Shown piece by piece: positions 21,813 to 35,155 of a stretch of 64,000 nucleotides of DNA (position 1 is its first letter; the number at the start of each line of letters is the position of its first letter). The DNA comes from Membranipora membranacea (taxonomy: Eukaryota > Bryozoa > Gymnolaemata > Cheilostomatida > Membraniporidae): the NCBI GenBank assembly GCA_914767715.1, contig OU612066.1, positions 39,282,283 through 39,346,282 of the forward strand. The letters are read 5' to 3'. The notes below the pieces were generated by a model that did not search any database, was not told where the DNA came from, and worked only from the letters and a program-made list of their open reading frames with translations. Position numbers and translations under genes: made by a program.

Positions 21813-24800
21813 CTAAAAAATGTATTAGTAATCATAACTTCAGAGTCTAAACCATAGACAAAACAGCAGGACATACAGACAAAACCACACCCTAACCCGA
21901 AGAATATATTCATTATCTGGTAAGGAAACGCTGAGTGCTCTGACTTTCCTAAATATTCAACAGCTCAATATGGGTTTTTTTTTTTTCTATGCACTAGGTC
22001 TTATTTGACCGCCCTATTTAACGGGCCCCCTTAAGCTCGGGTGGCTTGTGTGGGGTAGTACCCTATACCCTTGCCCGCCGTTGCCGGCTACTCTTTTTTC
22101 GAAGAGGCAGAGGGGGATCTTTATACTGCATGCAAGCACACAGTAGACCTCCTGTATTTGTGGTCCTGATCCGAACAGACCTGGCTAGGATGAATGGCTT
22201 GCCAGTGCCAAATCAGAAATGACAGCCGGCGCCGGGAATCGAACCTGGATCATAAGATCACAAGTCCATACCCTTAACCGTCAGACCACTCCTGACTCCT
22301 TGCTCCTAGCCTCTGCGCCTTCTTGTATCAGAGTTCAGATAAAGCCAATCTCTCAATGCTCTGAGAATCTAAGGCTACTTATAACATTACCTCCTCAGTG
22401 ATGTGCCCAGACAGGGGCGGAGATAGATAAGGCTGTTTGAAGGGGTACTGCTGGGTATCATGTAGAGGAGGATTTTGAGGACTTTGTAAGCTGTGATACA
22501 GTGAGGTCTGAGATTGTACTAGGTCTGTAGAAGAGTTAGCCATCTGCTTAGCTTTATTAGTTGTCCCTTTCCACACAGCCTTAGGCTGAGAGAATAGATC
22601 ACCAATAGGGTTTTTATATGCGGGACGCACTACCACACCTAGAAAATAAAAGGTCAAGCTATGACAAGGAAAAAAGCTAAAGTCTACATAAATATGAGTA
22701 AGAGATAAAACAAACAGGTCATAAGGTCATAAGGTCAGCAGCTCAGATCATATGATACACGTGAAGTAGGTGATGACTTCCTGTAAACTCAAACTCAAGT
22801 AATGTATGTGATATACGTCAGGGGAAGACGACTTCTGTGTGATCTCTGACTGATCTAATCTCTTACAGGAGACAGATAAAGGTGATCTGTATCCATAGTG
22901 GCCGTCATGTGATTGTTATCTGATTATATAATACGGTCATTGGATCCAAATAATGGTATTCAATACCTTACACGATGCAGTAAAGCCTACAAACCATCAT
23001 TCACACACAGAAGTAAAACAGGTAGCAGTCATGTCACACATTAGATAATACCTAACATGAGGTGATGTATGAAGTGATGTGATTAGGTGATACTTTACCT
23101 GGTGTTTTAGTGGCACCATAAGTCAGGTTCTCTAGAGGATCAGCAGCAGCAGGGCGGAGGAGGACAGCGGCGGGAGGCAGAGGAGAGCTGCTGCTATCAT
23201 CTCCACTCTCCGACTCTATCAATGGAGGCTCAAAGAACGATTCATGAGAGGCGGACTTAGCCAAACCGAGGCTCTCATCTATAAACATGAGCACACACAG
23301 AGGGTGTTATATAGTCACATGCTGACTGGGAGAGGATAAAACACATGTCAGGTCAGGTCAGGCACACTAACTGTTAATATCACTCATAGGAAATTCTCTG
23401 TTCTAAATATAGGAAGTGGACCTGCGGCACAGACTATCAAGATCATGCAGCAAACTCAGTACCTTGATTGATTTGCCTTCAAGAGAGTTTACATACCGGG
23501 ACATACAGGCTAAACTCAAGCTTGCAGATACACTTGCCACGCTGTGAGGAGACAGACTGACTCACACTCAGGGCGGACAGTCACACACGCAGGGCGGACT
23601 GTCACACACTCAGATATATGTATATTATACTACCAACCTTCAGCCCCACCTCCACTAGAAGCTCTGCGTAGCCCATATTCATTATTCGTCATTAGAGGAA
23701 GGTCAGAGAAGGAGCCTGATATTCTCCCTAAGTGTACGTTAGTAGAACTGGAGCTACGGTCTGATCGCCGAGACAGATGTCCGATCTCGTTATCAGTTAT
23801 ATCATTACTGCGGCTATCCACAGATTGTGTTCTCTCTACAGAAGATCAATACTCTGATTAAGAGAATAAAGCATGGATATTACGGCCCTGGAGCTGTATG
23901 TGAATGTGTAATGTGTTCTTACACATCATATTGTAACACATAGGGATATAAATAGTTCTCGTTTGAATGATTAGCTTGTATATAGAGTTGCGTTCCTCGT
24001 CAGGTCAGAGGAAGGTAACTCCACATGCAGGCGATTACAGTCACCCTCCCTGCTCCAGCTATGTCACATGTTGTGCTCAGAAAGTAAAATATAAGGATGA
24101 GGTAGGTGAGTGAACATAGAATAGGGATATAAATAAATAACCAGTTTGATTTTTTATTCCACCATAAGCAGCACAATAACCGACCCCCACAACAGCTCCC
24201 CCTCCTCCTCCTCAGAAACCTGGCTAACTTAGAGAGTGAGCTATACTTAGTGTATTATTAGTAGAATCCTGCGGAATGTGTGTGGGTTATACAGAGAATG
24301 AAGTAAATTAATGGGGTTATTGAGAGAACATGCCAGAATTTAATCTATAATAATCAACACTCGCTCCGATCACTATTGGTGCGTAAAAAATCCAAATTTA
24401 ATGTATCTCATCTCGTAATTTTAAAAGCTTAGCTCTTGCAAATAATTCAAAACACAAAAAATCTGAACCAGGGCATATATTGGTTAGTTTAACAGATAAG
24501 CCAATGAGAACTATATATTATTATCAACTTTGAAGATTTCATCGTTATGAGCAGCATACAAATTATTAATGTTGCATGAACAAGTAATACAGAAGTCAGA
24601 GTCACAGGTCACAAGTCAGAGGTCACAGTCAAAGGTCACAGTCAGATGTCAGAGATCAGAGGTCTGCAGTCAGAGGTCACATGTCAGAGTCACAGGCCAG
24701 AAGTCATTCCTCTCACTCCGCTCAGGATTGGAGTGATTATCAAACATAGCGTCATAGGCCAGTCAGAATACATACCATCAGACACAACGCTTGGATAAAC

Positions 24801-27248
24801 CGAAGCATTGGTCACACTCGGATCAGACTTAGGACCAGACTGAGGATCAGACTGAGGATCTAAGTGTGGGTAGGAGTGGGGTCTGTTATCCGTATCATCT
24901 TCAGCTAAATATCAGATATTGGTTACAACATTTAGTTATATAAGACATACTATCTATCTATCACAGGCACACAGTTAGAAAAGGGAGACAACTCAAACAT
25001 TAAATACTTTCTCTACTTAACTGGTAGCAGAGTCTGGTCATAATAGTATATAATTTGAATACTACAATTTCACACATTGAATTAAAAAGAAAATACCAGC
25101 TCACTTTTCTTATTTTTGAGACTGCTTGGTCGACTTCTGTTGAATAAAGCTCTCCATCTTGAAGGTGACTTATCTCGGCCATGGAGGTGGATAGAGCCAG
25201 GGGGTACATAAGCTGAGCTGCCTCCCCCACTATCGCGACTGGACCCACCACTGTCTCTCATTGGCTTTTTCCTACAGGCACACAAATACTAGTTTATGGA
25301 TTATGTTAGCCCTGAATGACTCACTATAATACCATCACCCTCAGAGCTCAGAGCTCACAAGTATTACATGAGCAAAGTTTGTTTATCTAAGCAACCCCAT
25401 TGCATTATTAATAGACTTACATATGAATTAGTGAAAACTGATGCTAGATAACATTAAGTAAACCCAAAACTAGCTGCAGTAAATTTTGAATAATAGAGAG
25501 GTTGCAAAATATTGTAATTGTCTTCTCCTGGTATGTTGATTTGTAGAGGTAAGTGACAATTTCGTGTTGTTTGTCACATTTGACATTAGTGCTATTTGGA
25601 GTTACAATCTCTCATAATAAATTATAATGTACTAATTTGAACTTGCAACGAGATTTCTTACTGAGAAAAAGAAGTTGCCACATCTCGAATCCAATTAACT
25701 CCTATACAGTATGTACAGTATCAGCTTGATATTCCTACATGGGAGGGACCAGGGAGAAAGCTTATAGAGTAGTATGATTATGATGAGTCACCTCAGACAA
25801 TAAGGGCCATCCAGTAACTTCCTCAGAGTATCTAACCTAACTTACTCAAAGTCTATAACAGTATGGAATACAGGTATTATATCACTGCTATCTTCCCCTC
25901 CTGTGTATGAGCTCGATCTCTCATCACCCAGATGACTCGACGTCTCCTGTAGTCTGTCCTGGGCCTCCGTTAGTGTAATCAGTCGACTCGGAGTGCTTAC
26001 AGCTACTGAGCTCGGACGAGGCTTCTTAGTGTTTACTGTAATCAACAGATACGAGTTATTCAATCACTCTGGTATGACAAATACACAACTCAAGATTCCA
26101 CACAAAACATGCCTGAGATGCTATAAAGACGGGTAAAACTGTGCCTCTGTCTGTGTGTACCAGAGATAATATAAATACAGATATTACTATCTCTGTTACA
26201 TAGACAGCGTAAAAGAGCACATGACTGAGGATACCAGATAAAGCAGCGGAGATGCTGAACACGAGATGCTGAACACCAGCTAGAAATAAAACAATGATCT
26301 GCAGTGCATCACAACAGTCATGGAAATAAGGTACAATAATCACACCAAATGCAATAAGAATAACAGGCTGAAATTATCACCACGTGGCCGGAAGGCTTTA
26401 CATGGCTATGGTTTCACATAATCGCTGCAGTACAGAGCTTTTATATAACAATCTAAGGAGCCTCAACCTGATATAAGTGGTCGGATAAATTCAGCCTTTT
26501 CTGAGTGACAGACATAACAATAAACATCACATGACCAAACTATAATATATCACAATATCGATCTAAGGAAATAAAACAACAAAATCATAGCTCTCTATAG
26601 ATCGAAGGTAAGAATCAATGACAGCCTTACGCTTAAACACTCGTCTCCATCTCAGGCTCGTTCTGACCACTGTAATAGTATATCAGTATCAGTATCAGTT
26701 ATCTAAGATAATCAGTATATATGGGACAGAGAGGCAGGCTATATAATAAATCATACGGATACAGATCAAGTTATATATCTTATTACTCTCTGATTTGGAC
26801 ACAGTGTTAATCAGATCTCTGTATGATTAGGGTAGGGGGGAGGAGAAGCAGCCATGCATCGCTCTAACCGTTCTCCTCTTCCTCCTCGTCCTCCTCTCCA
26901 AAATAATCCTCGTCTATGAGGATAATGTCCACATTCTCATAGTAATGAGAGGTAAAGGGATCCTCTGAGTCATAGAGCTGTGAGTCATCACGCCCCACCT
27001 CACCAGCCTCACCCTGCTGCTCCTCCTCTACAGAGCAGCCAGGTAGGGAGGTAGAGTTATCTGTCTCTGACCACAAAATATAACTATAACAGCTCACAGA
27101 TCACTTTACAATGTAGTACAGCGCTTCACTATACTGTAATAGAAGCTTGCCTTTCATACATTGAGTATTAGTGCAATGAATGATATGATTCATAGATTCA
27201 TATATACATATATTTATATGTATATGTATATGTATGTGTATATGTATG

Positions 27249-27283
<35 letters not shown>

Positions 27284-30200
27284 GTGTATGTGTATATGTA
27301 TATGTATATGTATGTATGTGTATACATACCATCAGCTCTGAAGATAGGCTCATCATCACTGAATATATACTCATAGTTAGATATAAGAGCTTCTACTATA
27401 GTGGCTTGTACTGATACAAAATGTAACATCTGAGCACCATTCACATTACCAGTCTCCATAGATTTAGACCTAAATTGGAATAAATAGAAATATATTACAT
27501 GAGTGACTTCATCATACAACCAGAGATCCCGCCCGAACAACCTACAATCATCCAGTAAACTTAGGCTACAATCATCCAGTAAACTTAGGCTACAACCATC
27601 CAGTAAACTTAAGAATAGAGAGAAACAATTCTATGACAATTTTTCAAATAGCGATGCGAAGCCAACATGTGTATTTCGGAGTTACCCACTCTCTGAACAC
27701 TAGGTTCAGAGAGTGAGTAACTCCCAAATACACATGATAGTTTCGCATCGCTACTTGAGAAATTGTGATAGAAAGCATCAGGTCCAGGATGGGTTAATAT
27801 TTGAAATGTAGCACAAACCAAACATGATAATATGTGACCCACCTCATGAGATTTGGACTCCATACTATAGCGAGATTACGAGAGTCCATACCAGTCTTAG
27901 AGCTGTATAGTGACATTCTATTGAGATGAGCGAATAGTGATTTAGCTGTACGATAATGTGGAGGAGGTAATCTTACTATACTACTCTTAATCTTCAGTAA
28001 TCTCTCATCTCCTTTTAGTGATACGGCATCCTGTAAAATATACAACAGCAGTGTCAGCGTCAGCGGCCATCTTAGTATACACAACAGCAGTGTCAGCGGC
28101 CATCTTAGTATACACAACAGCAGTGTCAGCGTCAGCGGCCATCTTAGTATACACAACAGCAGCGTCAGCGGCCATCTTAGTATACACAACAGCAGCGTCA
28201 GCGGCCATCTTAGTATACACAACAGCAGCGTCAGCGGCAGCGGCCATCTTAGTATACACAACAGCAGCGTCAGCGGCCATCTTAGTATACACAACAGCAG
28301 CGTCAGCGGCCATCTTAGTATACACAACAGCAGTGTCAGCGTCAGCGGCCATCCTAGTATACACAACAGCAGCGTCAGCGGCCATCTTAGCATACACAAC
28401 AGCAGTGTCAGCGTCAGCGGCCATCTTAGCATACACAACAGCAGTGTCAGCGTCAGCGGCCATCTTAGTATACACAACAGCAGCGTCAGCGGCCATCTTA
28501 GTATACACAACAGCAGCGTCAGCGGCAGCGGCCATCTTAGTATACACAACAGCAGCGTCAGCGGCAATCTTAGTATACACAACAGCAGTGTCAGCGGCCA
28601 TCTTAGTATACACAACAGCAGTGTCAGCGTCAGCGGCCCTCTTAGTATACACAACAGCAGTGTCAGCGGCCATCTTAGTATACACAACAGCAGTGTCAGC
28701 GTCAGCGGCCAGCTAGTATACAAATTCTAATTGACAGCGACAATCTATTTGTCGCATTATTTGATCAATTGATGCAGTTATGCGCCATGTAAAATGTATA
28801 GTTAAACCATAAGGATAACAGAATTAAGTGAAGAGAACCTGTTAAGGGTTAAGCGAGGCTCAGAGCGAGGATCAGAGCGAGGCTCAGAGTCAGAGGGTCA
28901 GAGGGTCAGAGGCCCAGAGTCAGAGGGTGACCCGCCGGACAGACAACTTCAGCTGTATTACTGACAAAGTAACACAAAGCCTGACATGTCTTAGTAGAGT
29001 CAGCAGGCCCAAGCCTTCGTGTATATCTAACTATCCAATCAGATATTTTGTTTATGAATACAAAGCTGCAAAGTTGTGCTAATTAATCTCTGCCAGGATT
29101 ATAAGGTTTGTTTGTTATACCCTGAAATATATTGTGATTGCATAACGCGATATGAGATGACTCACAGCTCAAAACAAGCTGCTGACAAGTACAGACTGAG
29201 AGTGAGATCATATTCTGCTGAGGGCCTCTCACTCACTAGAGATTCCCTCTAAGTCACATATAAGTGTTATATAACTTACAGAGAAGTGATTATAAAGCTG
29301 ATAAGTGAGAAGAGGGTTTGGTAATTCTCTGAAGTACATTTTGAGCACAGCTGTGATTGTATGCATATCTAGTCTTATTTCTTCTTCCATAAGAGACTTA
29401 ATAGATCCGTCATCAAACTCTGCCCTGTATAACATACCAGATACCAGATACCAGATATATAGTATGATAAACAGCGTATAGATATGTTACCATGCGAGAA
29501 GGTACGAGAGATAGCTCTTTAGTGATAGGGCACTTTGGGGCACTATGTGATAGCAGGGTGCCTTGTAATGGGTATAATATATCATCATGTTCACCAGTTC
29601 ATTTTGTTATCCACATGGAAAATAACAAACACTCTGGTCTTACATCCCTATCTCATCCCTTCAGTATCTTAGTTACGCTTGTTACTCTCAGCAGAGACAC
29701 ATTTAATAAGGTACATATAAGTATATTATGAGTGTGTGACTACCTGTGATACACCCGTGATACACCTGTGATACACCCGTGATACACTTGTGAAACACCC
29801 GTGATACAACTGTGATACACCCGTGATACACCCGTGATACACCTGTGATACACCCGTGATACAACCGTGATACACCTGTGATACACCCGTGATACAACCG
29901 TGATACACCCGTGATACACCCGTGATACACCCGTGCTACACCTGTGATACAACTGTGATACACCCGTGATACACCCGTGATACACCTCTGATACACCCGT
30001 GATACAACTGTGATACACTCGTGATACACCCGTGCTACACATGTGATACACCCGTGATACAACTGTGATACACCCGTGATACACCCGTGATATACCCGTG
30101 ATACACATGTGATACACCTGTGATACACCTGTGATACAACTGTGATACACCTGTGATACAACTGTGATATACCCGTGATACACCCGTGATACACCTGTGA

Positions 30201-33200
30201 TACACCAGTGAGTGATACACCTCAGTACACTTACCTTAGTTTCTGTATGTTAGAAGCCACACCAGTCAGTCTATATATACCATCTATCAGACCGTGCAGC
30301 TCGATGGCGTTACAACAAGATGTCAGAACGTGGGGTACTGAGACACAAATATAACAAGATAATAATATATATATATATATATATATATATGAAAACCTCA
30401 ATAATAAGATAATTAAACATCGGCGGCGGGAATATTGAGCTATCCATCAATGATCAATGTTGTAGCTAAATTTTCCTGAGTATTACTGGTCTTAGTGGAA
30501 CAACCATCAAAGTATATACACACATATACAGTATATATATGGTGCAGGTGCACTTGGATGAATTTACACTACTTTTAGAGGTCCAGAAATTAACATATAA
30601 TTTATCATAATTAATCATCATCTCACCATTTAGCGAGGAATTGGACAGATGTTCTCCGAGATCACACCCATACACTCTCTCCTTAACTATACCGTTCTGT
30701 TTGAGTGTGCTTCTCTGTGGACGATTAGAGAAAAACATTCTCAAAAATGTTATCAGCTTTCCTCTCTTCGCCAAGACTGTTAACACAAAACAAAATAGAT
30801 AACAAACTAAAAACATGAACTAAGAGTCCATAGATAGGTAAGCAGAGTGGGGGTGCCCAGCAATTCAGTAAAGGCAACACATCAGTACTAAACGTTATGT
30901 ATTAACCTCTCAGGGATTCTGGGATACGGGATAACCGATACCATAGGTAGGCCTATAGATGGTCACATATCAGGCTTCACTGTATTCTCAGTAATCACTC
31001 GGGATCATTGATAGATAGATAGAGGGGATCGAGGATATGAGAGAAAATACATCAGTGGTATGAGGTCACGTCAGCCATCCATCATCGGCTATTTAAGGTG
31101 ACGTTGGTATCATAAAAATAGTAACGTGACAAACAATGTGCGACTAAGTATAGAGTGATCACTGTTACTGATTGCATAACATCGTATTACATCACATAAC
31201 TGTACAGTGATACGCTCAGTGTGTGAGTTAACTGAGCTAAGTCTGAGACCACAGTATACCAAATTAATATATAATACGTAAATAAATATGTAAAATTTCT
31301 GATTTAGTCACAATCCCGAGGGCCAGTCTGCCTGCCAGGGTAATTATCACCTGTCACCATAAATCTGAAGTCTAAAGTATGAAACGGTGATCAGAAAGGG
31401 TGGTGGATTATCCAAATAAGAAAGACAAAATTCCACCCTCACAATAATGAGTCAAACCAACTTCCAATATTCTGGATGAGTATTCATAGATTTAAGGAGT
31501 GGCCAAAATGTCCGCCTTTCCATCACATTCCTCTGGGTTTATCACAGTCTTGAGATGCTGACTTATGTAACTATTATGAGTGAGGAGTCGCCTCACTTTA
31601 AGAGTTTGAAGTAAACTTTAGAAGGGCAGACATTAGGGACAAACTTGGTAGGTGGCGGGTTTGTTTTAATAAGTGCAGTGCGCTGTCCCTGTGATCAAAT
31701 ACATTACCATCTGGACTATCAGCGGCATCATCATGCTCATTCTCATGGGCAAGAGAATTTTCATTTCCTACGTAACACAACAGATTGGATCCTGGATAAC
31801 TACACATACGTATGCACTAAAATGTATATACTCACTAAAGTGTATACGTACACACTTACATGCACATACCAGTATCTTACAGCATTAAACAGAGTAATGA
31901 TAGTAAGCTTCCAAAGTCCCACATTAGCGTATAGATAAAGTGGGGTGAGATTTGCTGGGTTAATATTGTTTCCCAATAAGAACAAGATTGAGCCTTTTAC
32001 CATGAACTGGAAATACGGCAGTTGATTCAAGGAGTTAGTCTCTAACTCCTTGGCTAAATCACACAAGTGAGTTACATTTCCAGAGCAGGTAAACAGGATC
32101 GACCTAGATCTGTAGGGAGGAGAGTGTCAGGCCTGTTAACTAGTAAAGTAATAAGTTAGCATTCATCTCAGTAAGTCAGTCCAGTCAATCCGAGCAGAAA
32201 ACCACAACATAATAGTCACTATAGCAGCACAATATGAGGTAAGTCACAATATGACTACAGGAAGTAAGTCACAATAACGATACCGGGAGGTAAGTCATAC
32301 CTATATCCTCATCATAGCCACAACTACTCCACTCATCTGTAAATTTAACATTAATTAAACTGAGTTCTGGAGGTAAACAACAATACTTCCTTGTCTTGGT
32401 ACAAGACTTACTGACAAAACTTACCGTATCTGAAGAATCTACCTTAAGAGTCAAAACAGTATGTTAAGCAAAACCTACCTTCTGCGTTTAAGGTGATCCT
32501 AAAGCTTGAACAAATTTAACAAGAAAAAATAACTTGGCGAGATTAAAGTATATAATCTACTATATAGATGTATATGCTGAGAGATGTACACAGAGAGACA
32601 TACTATACAATAAGAGGCAATCAGAGAAGACCCTGCTTATCTCACCTTCATATAGAGACAGACCCGGGGAGGGTTAGTTAGTTAGTTAGTCGATGGTGAT
32701 TCTTACTTTACTATCTCATCACAGACTGAAGACTGAAGACTGTAGCTCTCTCTCTCAAACTCTAATAAACCTAAACCTTACTGTGATAATACTGACCCTA
32801 ACAGTACTGTACTACTGTATGCATATACCAAGGTAACGATAAGGACTTATTTATACTAAACATTACATAAAAGATAATAACAAGTACAGTATATTAAGGT
32901 CTTATATAATATAAACATTATAAAGTCTGGGTATTACTGACTAATTAGCGATAGCGTTCTTATTTCTGATGATATATCTCTTTTTATCGTGTGTATGGAA
33001 AAGAACGAGACCTTTATCCAACCCTAACACCAATAAAATGTCACCAAGATATTACATAATCCACACAGTACACTATAACAGGGTACAGTAAGGGTCATAC
33101 CACACAGACTATATATATATATAGTCTGTGGTCATACTCCCACTGAGCTTATATATAACATCCTACCTGTCAGGTGGGAATTATCCATTAGACTGATATA

Positions 33201-35122
33201 TATATTTATATATGCTGTATCAAAATTCCATCCTGGTCACTAGGTGAGTGTGGATCACAACTCCTCATCATAGATGGCTTACAGAATAATTAAAAGCTCA
33301 TCTAAATGTTCGGTATTATCATTAAGAGCTGCAGTCCCTTTGTTTTAACTTGTAAAGCAGCTTTTATGTGAAAAATCAATCAATTTGAGTGATTATACAC
33401 TTTGTATAGGATGTTAATCTCTGCTATCGATATTAATAATGTATAGTTAGTTAGTCAATAACCCTAATAGTGTATATACAGCAGTATAGAGTAGTATACA
33501 GTAGTATAGAGTAGTATACAGTAGAGTAATATACAGTGATACTATAGAGTAGCTCGAGGTAAATGTGTTACTACAGCTCTATCTAACTATAGGCTAACAT
33601 CAGACAACTCCAAACTCAGGCACACACACTGATATACAGCAGCTACAGCTGCTAGTGTAACAATCATACTGTCATGGTATAACAATCTTCTGCTCACATG
33701 AGCAACTTATTCTACATACAGTAACTTCAGAGACCAGAGAATAAGACTCAGCGATGAAGCGGATCTGTCTGACCTTTATCACTAACAGACTTACCGTCCC
33801 TTAGAAACACTCACCTTTAAATGAGTGGATTTCTCCATTACTTAGTTTAACAATACGACTTTGTAGCGTATTTTTATTAATAGACTTACCAGGTTTAGTC
33901 TCAGCTTGACCAGAAGGATGAGACGCCGGTATCTTAACTCCGATGATCTCGACACATTCCGATGGAAAAAATCCCACCTGTCAACAAAAGTTTTATAGAT
34001 GTAACAAACAAACTGAAGGCGCAGTGAACGGAGCTGAGTTTGTACTCTGAGTCTGAATATCAATCTAAAACCTAAATTGGCGCCAAGTGACAGAGCAAAG
34101 ATGGTAAATAGAGCCTTTAATGTCTCTGATAAAATATAACTATGATTCATAATCAGTCACAACTATTTGTTGTCTGTAAAATCATCATTTTGGAACATCT
34201 ATGTGTTGCCATAGTGAGTTTGCAGTAGAGCGGAACACACCAAGTGTTCAGACAGAGACGGAGAGACAGAGAGGTGATTACTGTTCATGAGTAACAAGAT
34301 TAACAGGATCAGGTCTAACATGTTCTCTACTCACAAACAATCATCTAGTCTCACATGATATTCTCACATATATACAGATACATGTACTGTGAGCAGTCAG
34401 GTCTACTAGCTGGCCGCTATTTGTGATCATCAAATCCAACCGCCTAGATCTGGACACTACACAAACTATATGAGATACAGCTTACAATAAGATCTCAGTT
34501 CAACTTAAAACACAAAGTATTATTACTATAGAGTCTCTTCTATATCATTGTTCTACTGAATGGTCTCACCTCAAATCGTTTCTTGCCTCTCCACCATGTA
34601 GATTCCTCTGGTCGAGGTTTGTCGATAACTGAGACCATATCACCCACCTAAAATAGTACCAGCAATCACTCAGGTTATTAAAGGTGTATCTGGAGAACAT
34701 AATACATAGACGGGTCGGTCACCGGTCACCGCACACTGCTATAATCCAGGCAACATAGTACAAAATAATACGTATTAGATAACTAATAGAAGACAAAAGA
34801 GTACATAGTATTAGCCACACTGCTACCCGTAGCCAGTATATCCAGCCCTATACTACACGACACCACTGAGTAGTGAGTAGTGAGTAGTGAGTAGTGAGCA
34901 GTGTTACTTCTACCTTTAGTCTAGTGGTGGCACAGAAACAGTTAAGCATACTGATATCATCAGTATAACTATCAATCTGATAAATAGTGCTGACTTAAGT
35001 TACTGTGAACAGCTGAATATAGAGCAGCGGTGTGAGCAGATCCTACATTCCCTTACTGCTGCCCCGTGTGTCTTTGTGTGTGTGTGTGATCTCAGTATGT
35101 ATGTGTGTGATCTCAGTGTGTA

Positions 35123-35155
<33 letters not shown>

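Noticed and set aside
27794-28723. Three long open frames (309, 226 and 232 codons) on both strands
   Set aside because: All come from 33/39-bp units that are multiples of three; only the part at 27843-28030 is a real (GAP) exon.
29703-30194. 163- and 147-codon frames of YHGCITGVS repeats
   Set aside because: Translation of the 11-bp minisatellite in an ARHGAP intron; no start context or splice support.
31600-32454. Small minus-strand frames as extra ARHGAP exons
   Set aside because: The flanking exons join in phase to the family sequence without them and they show no homology to the family.
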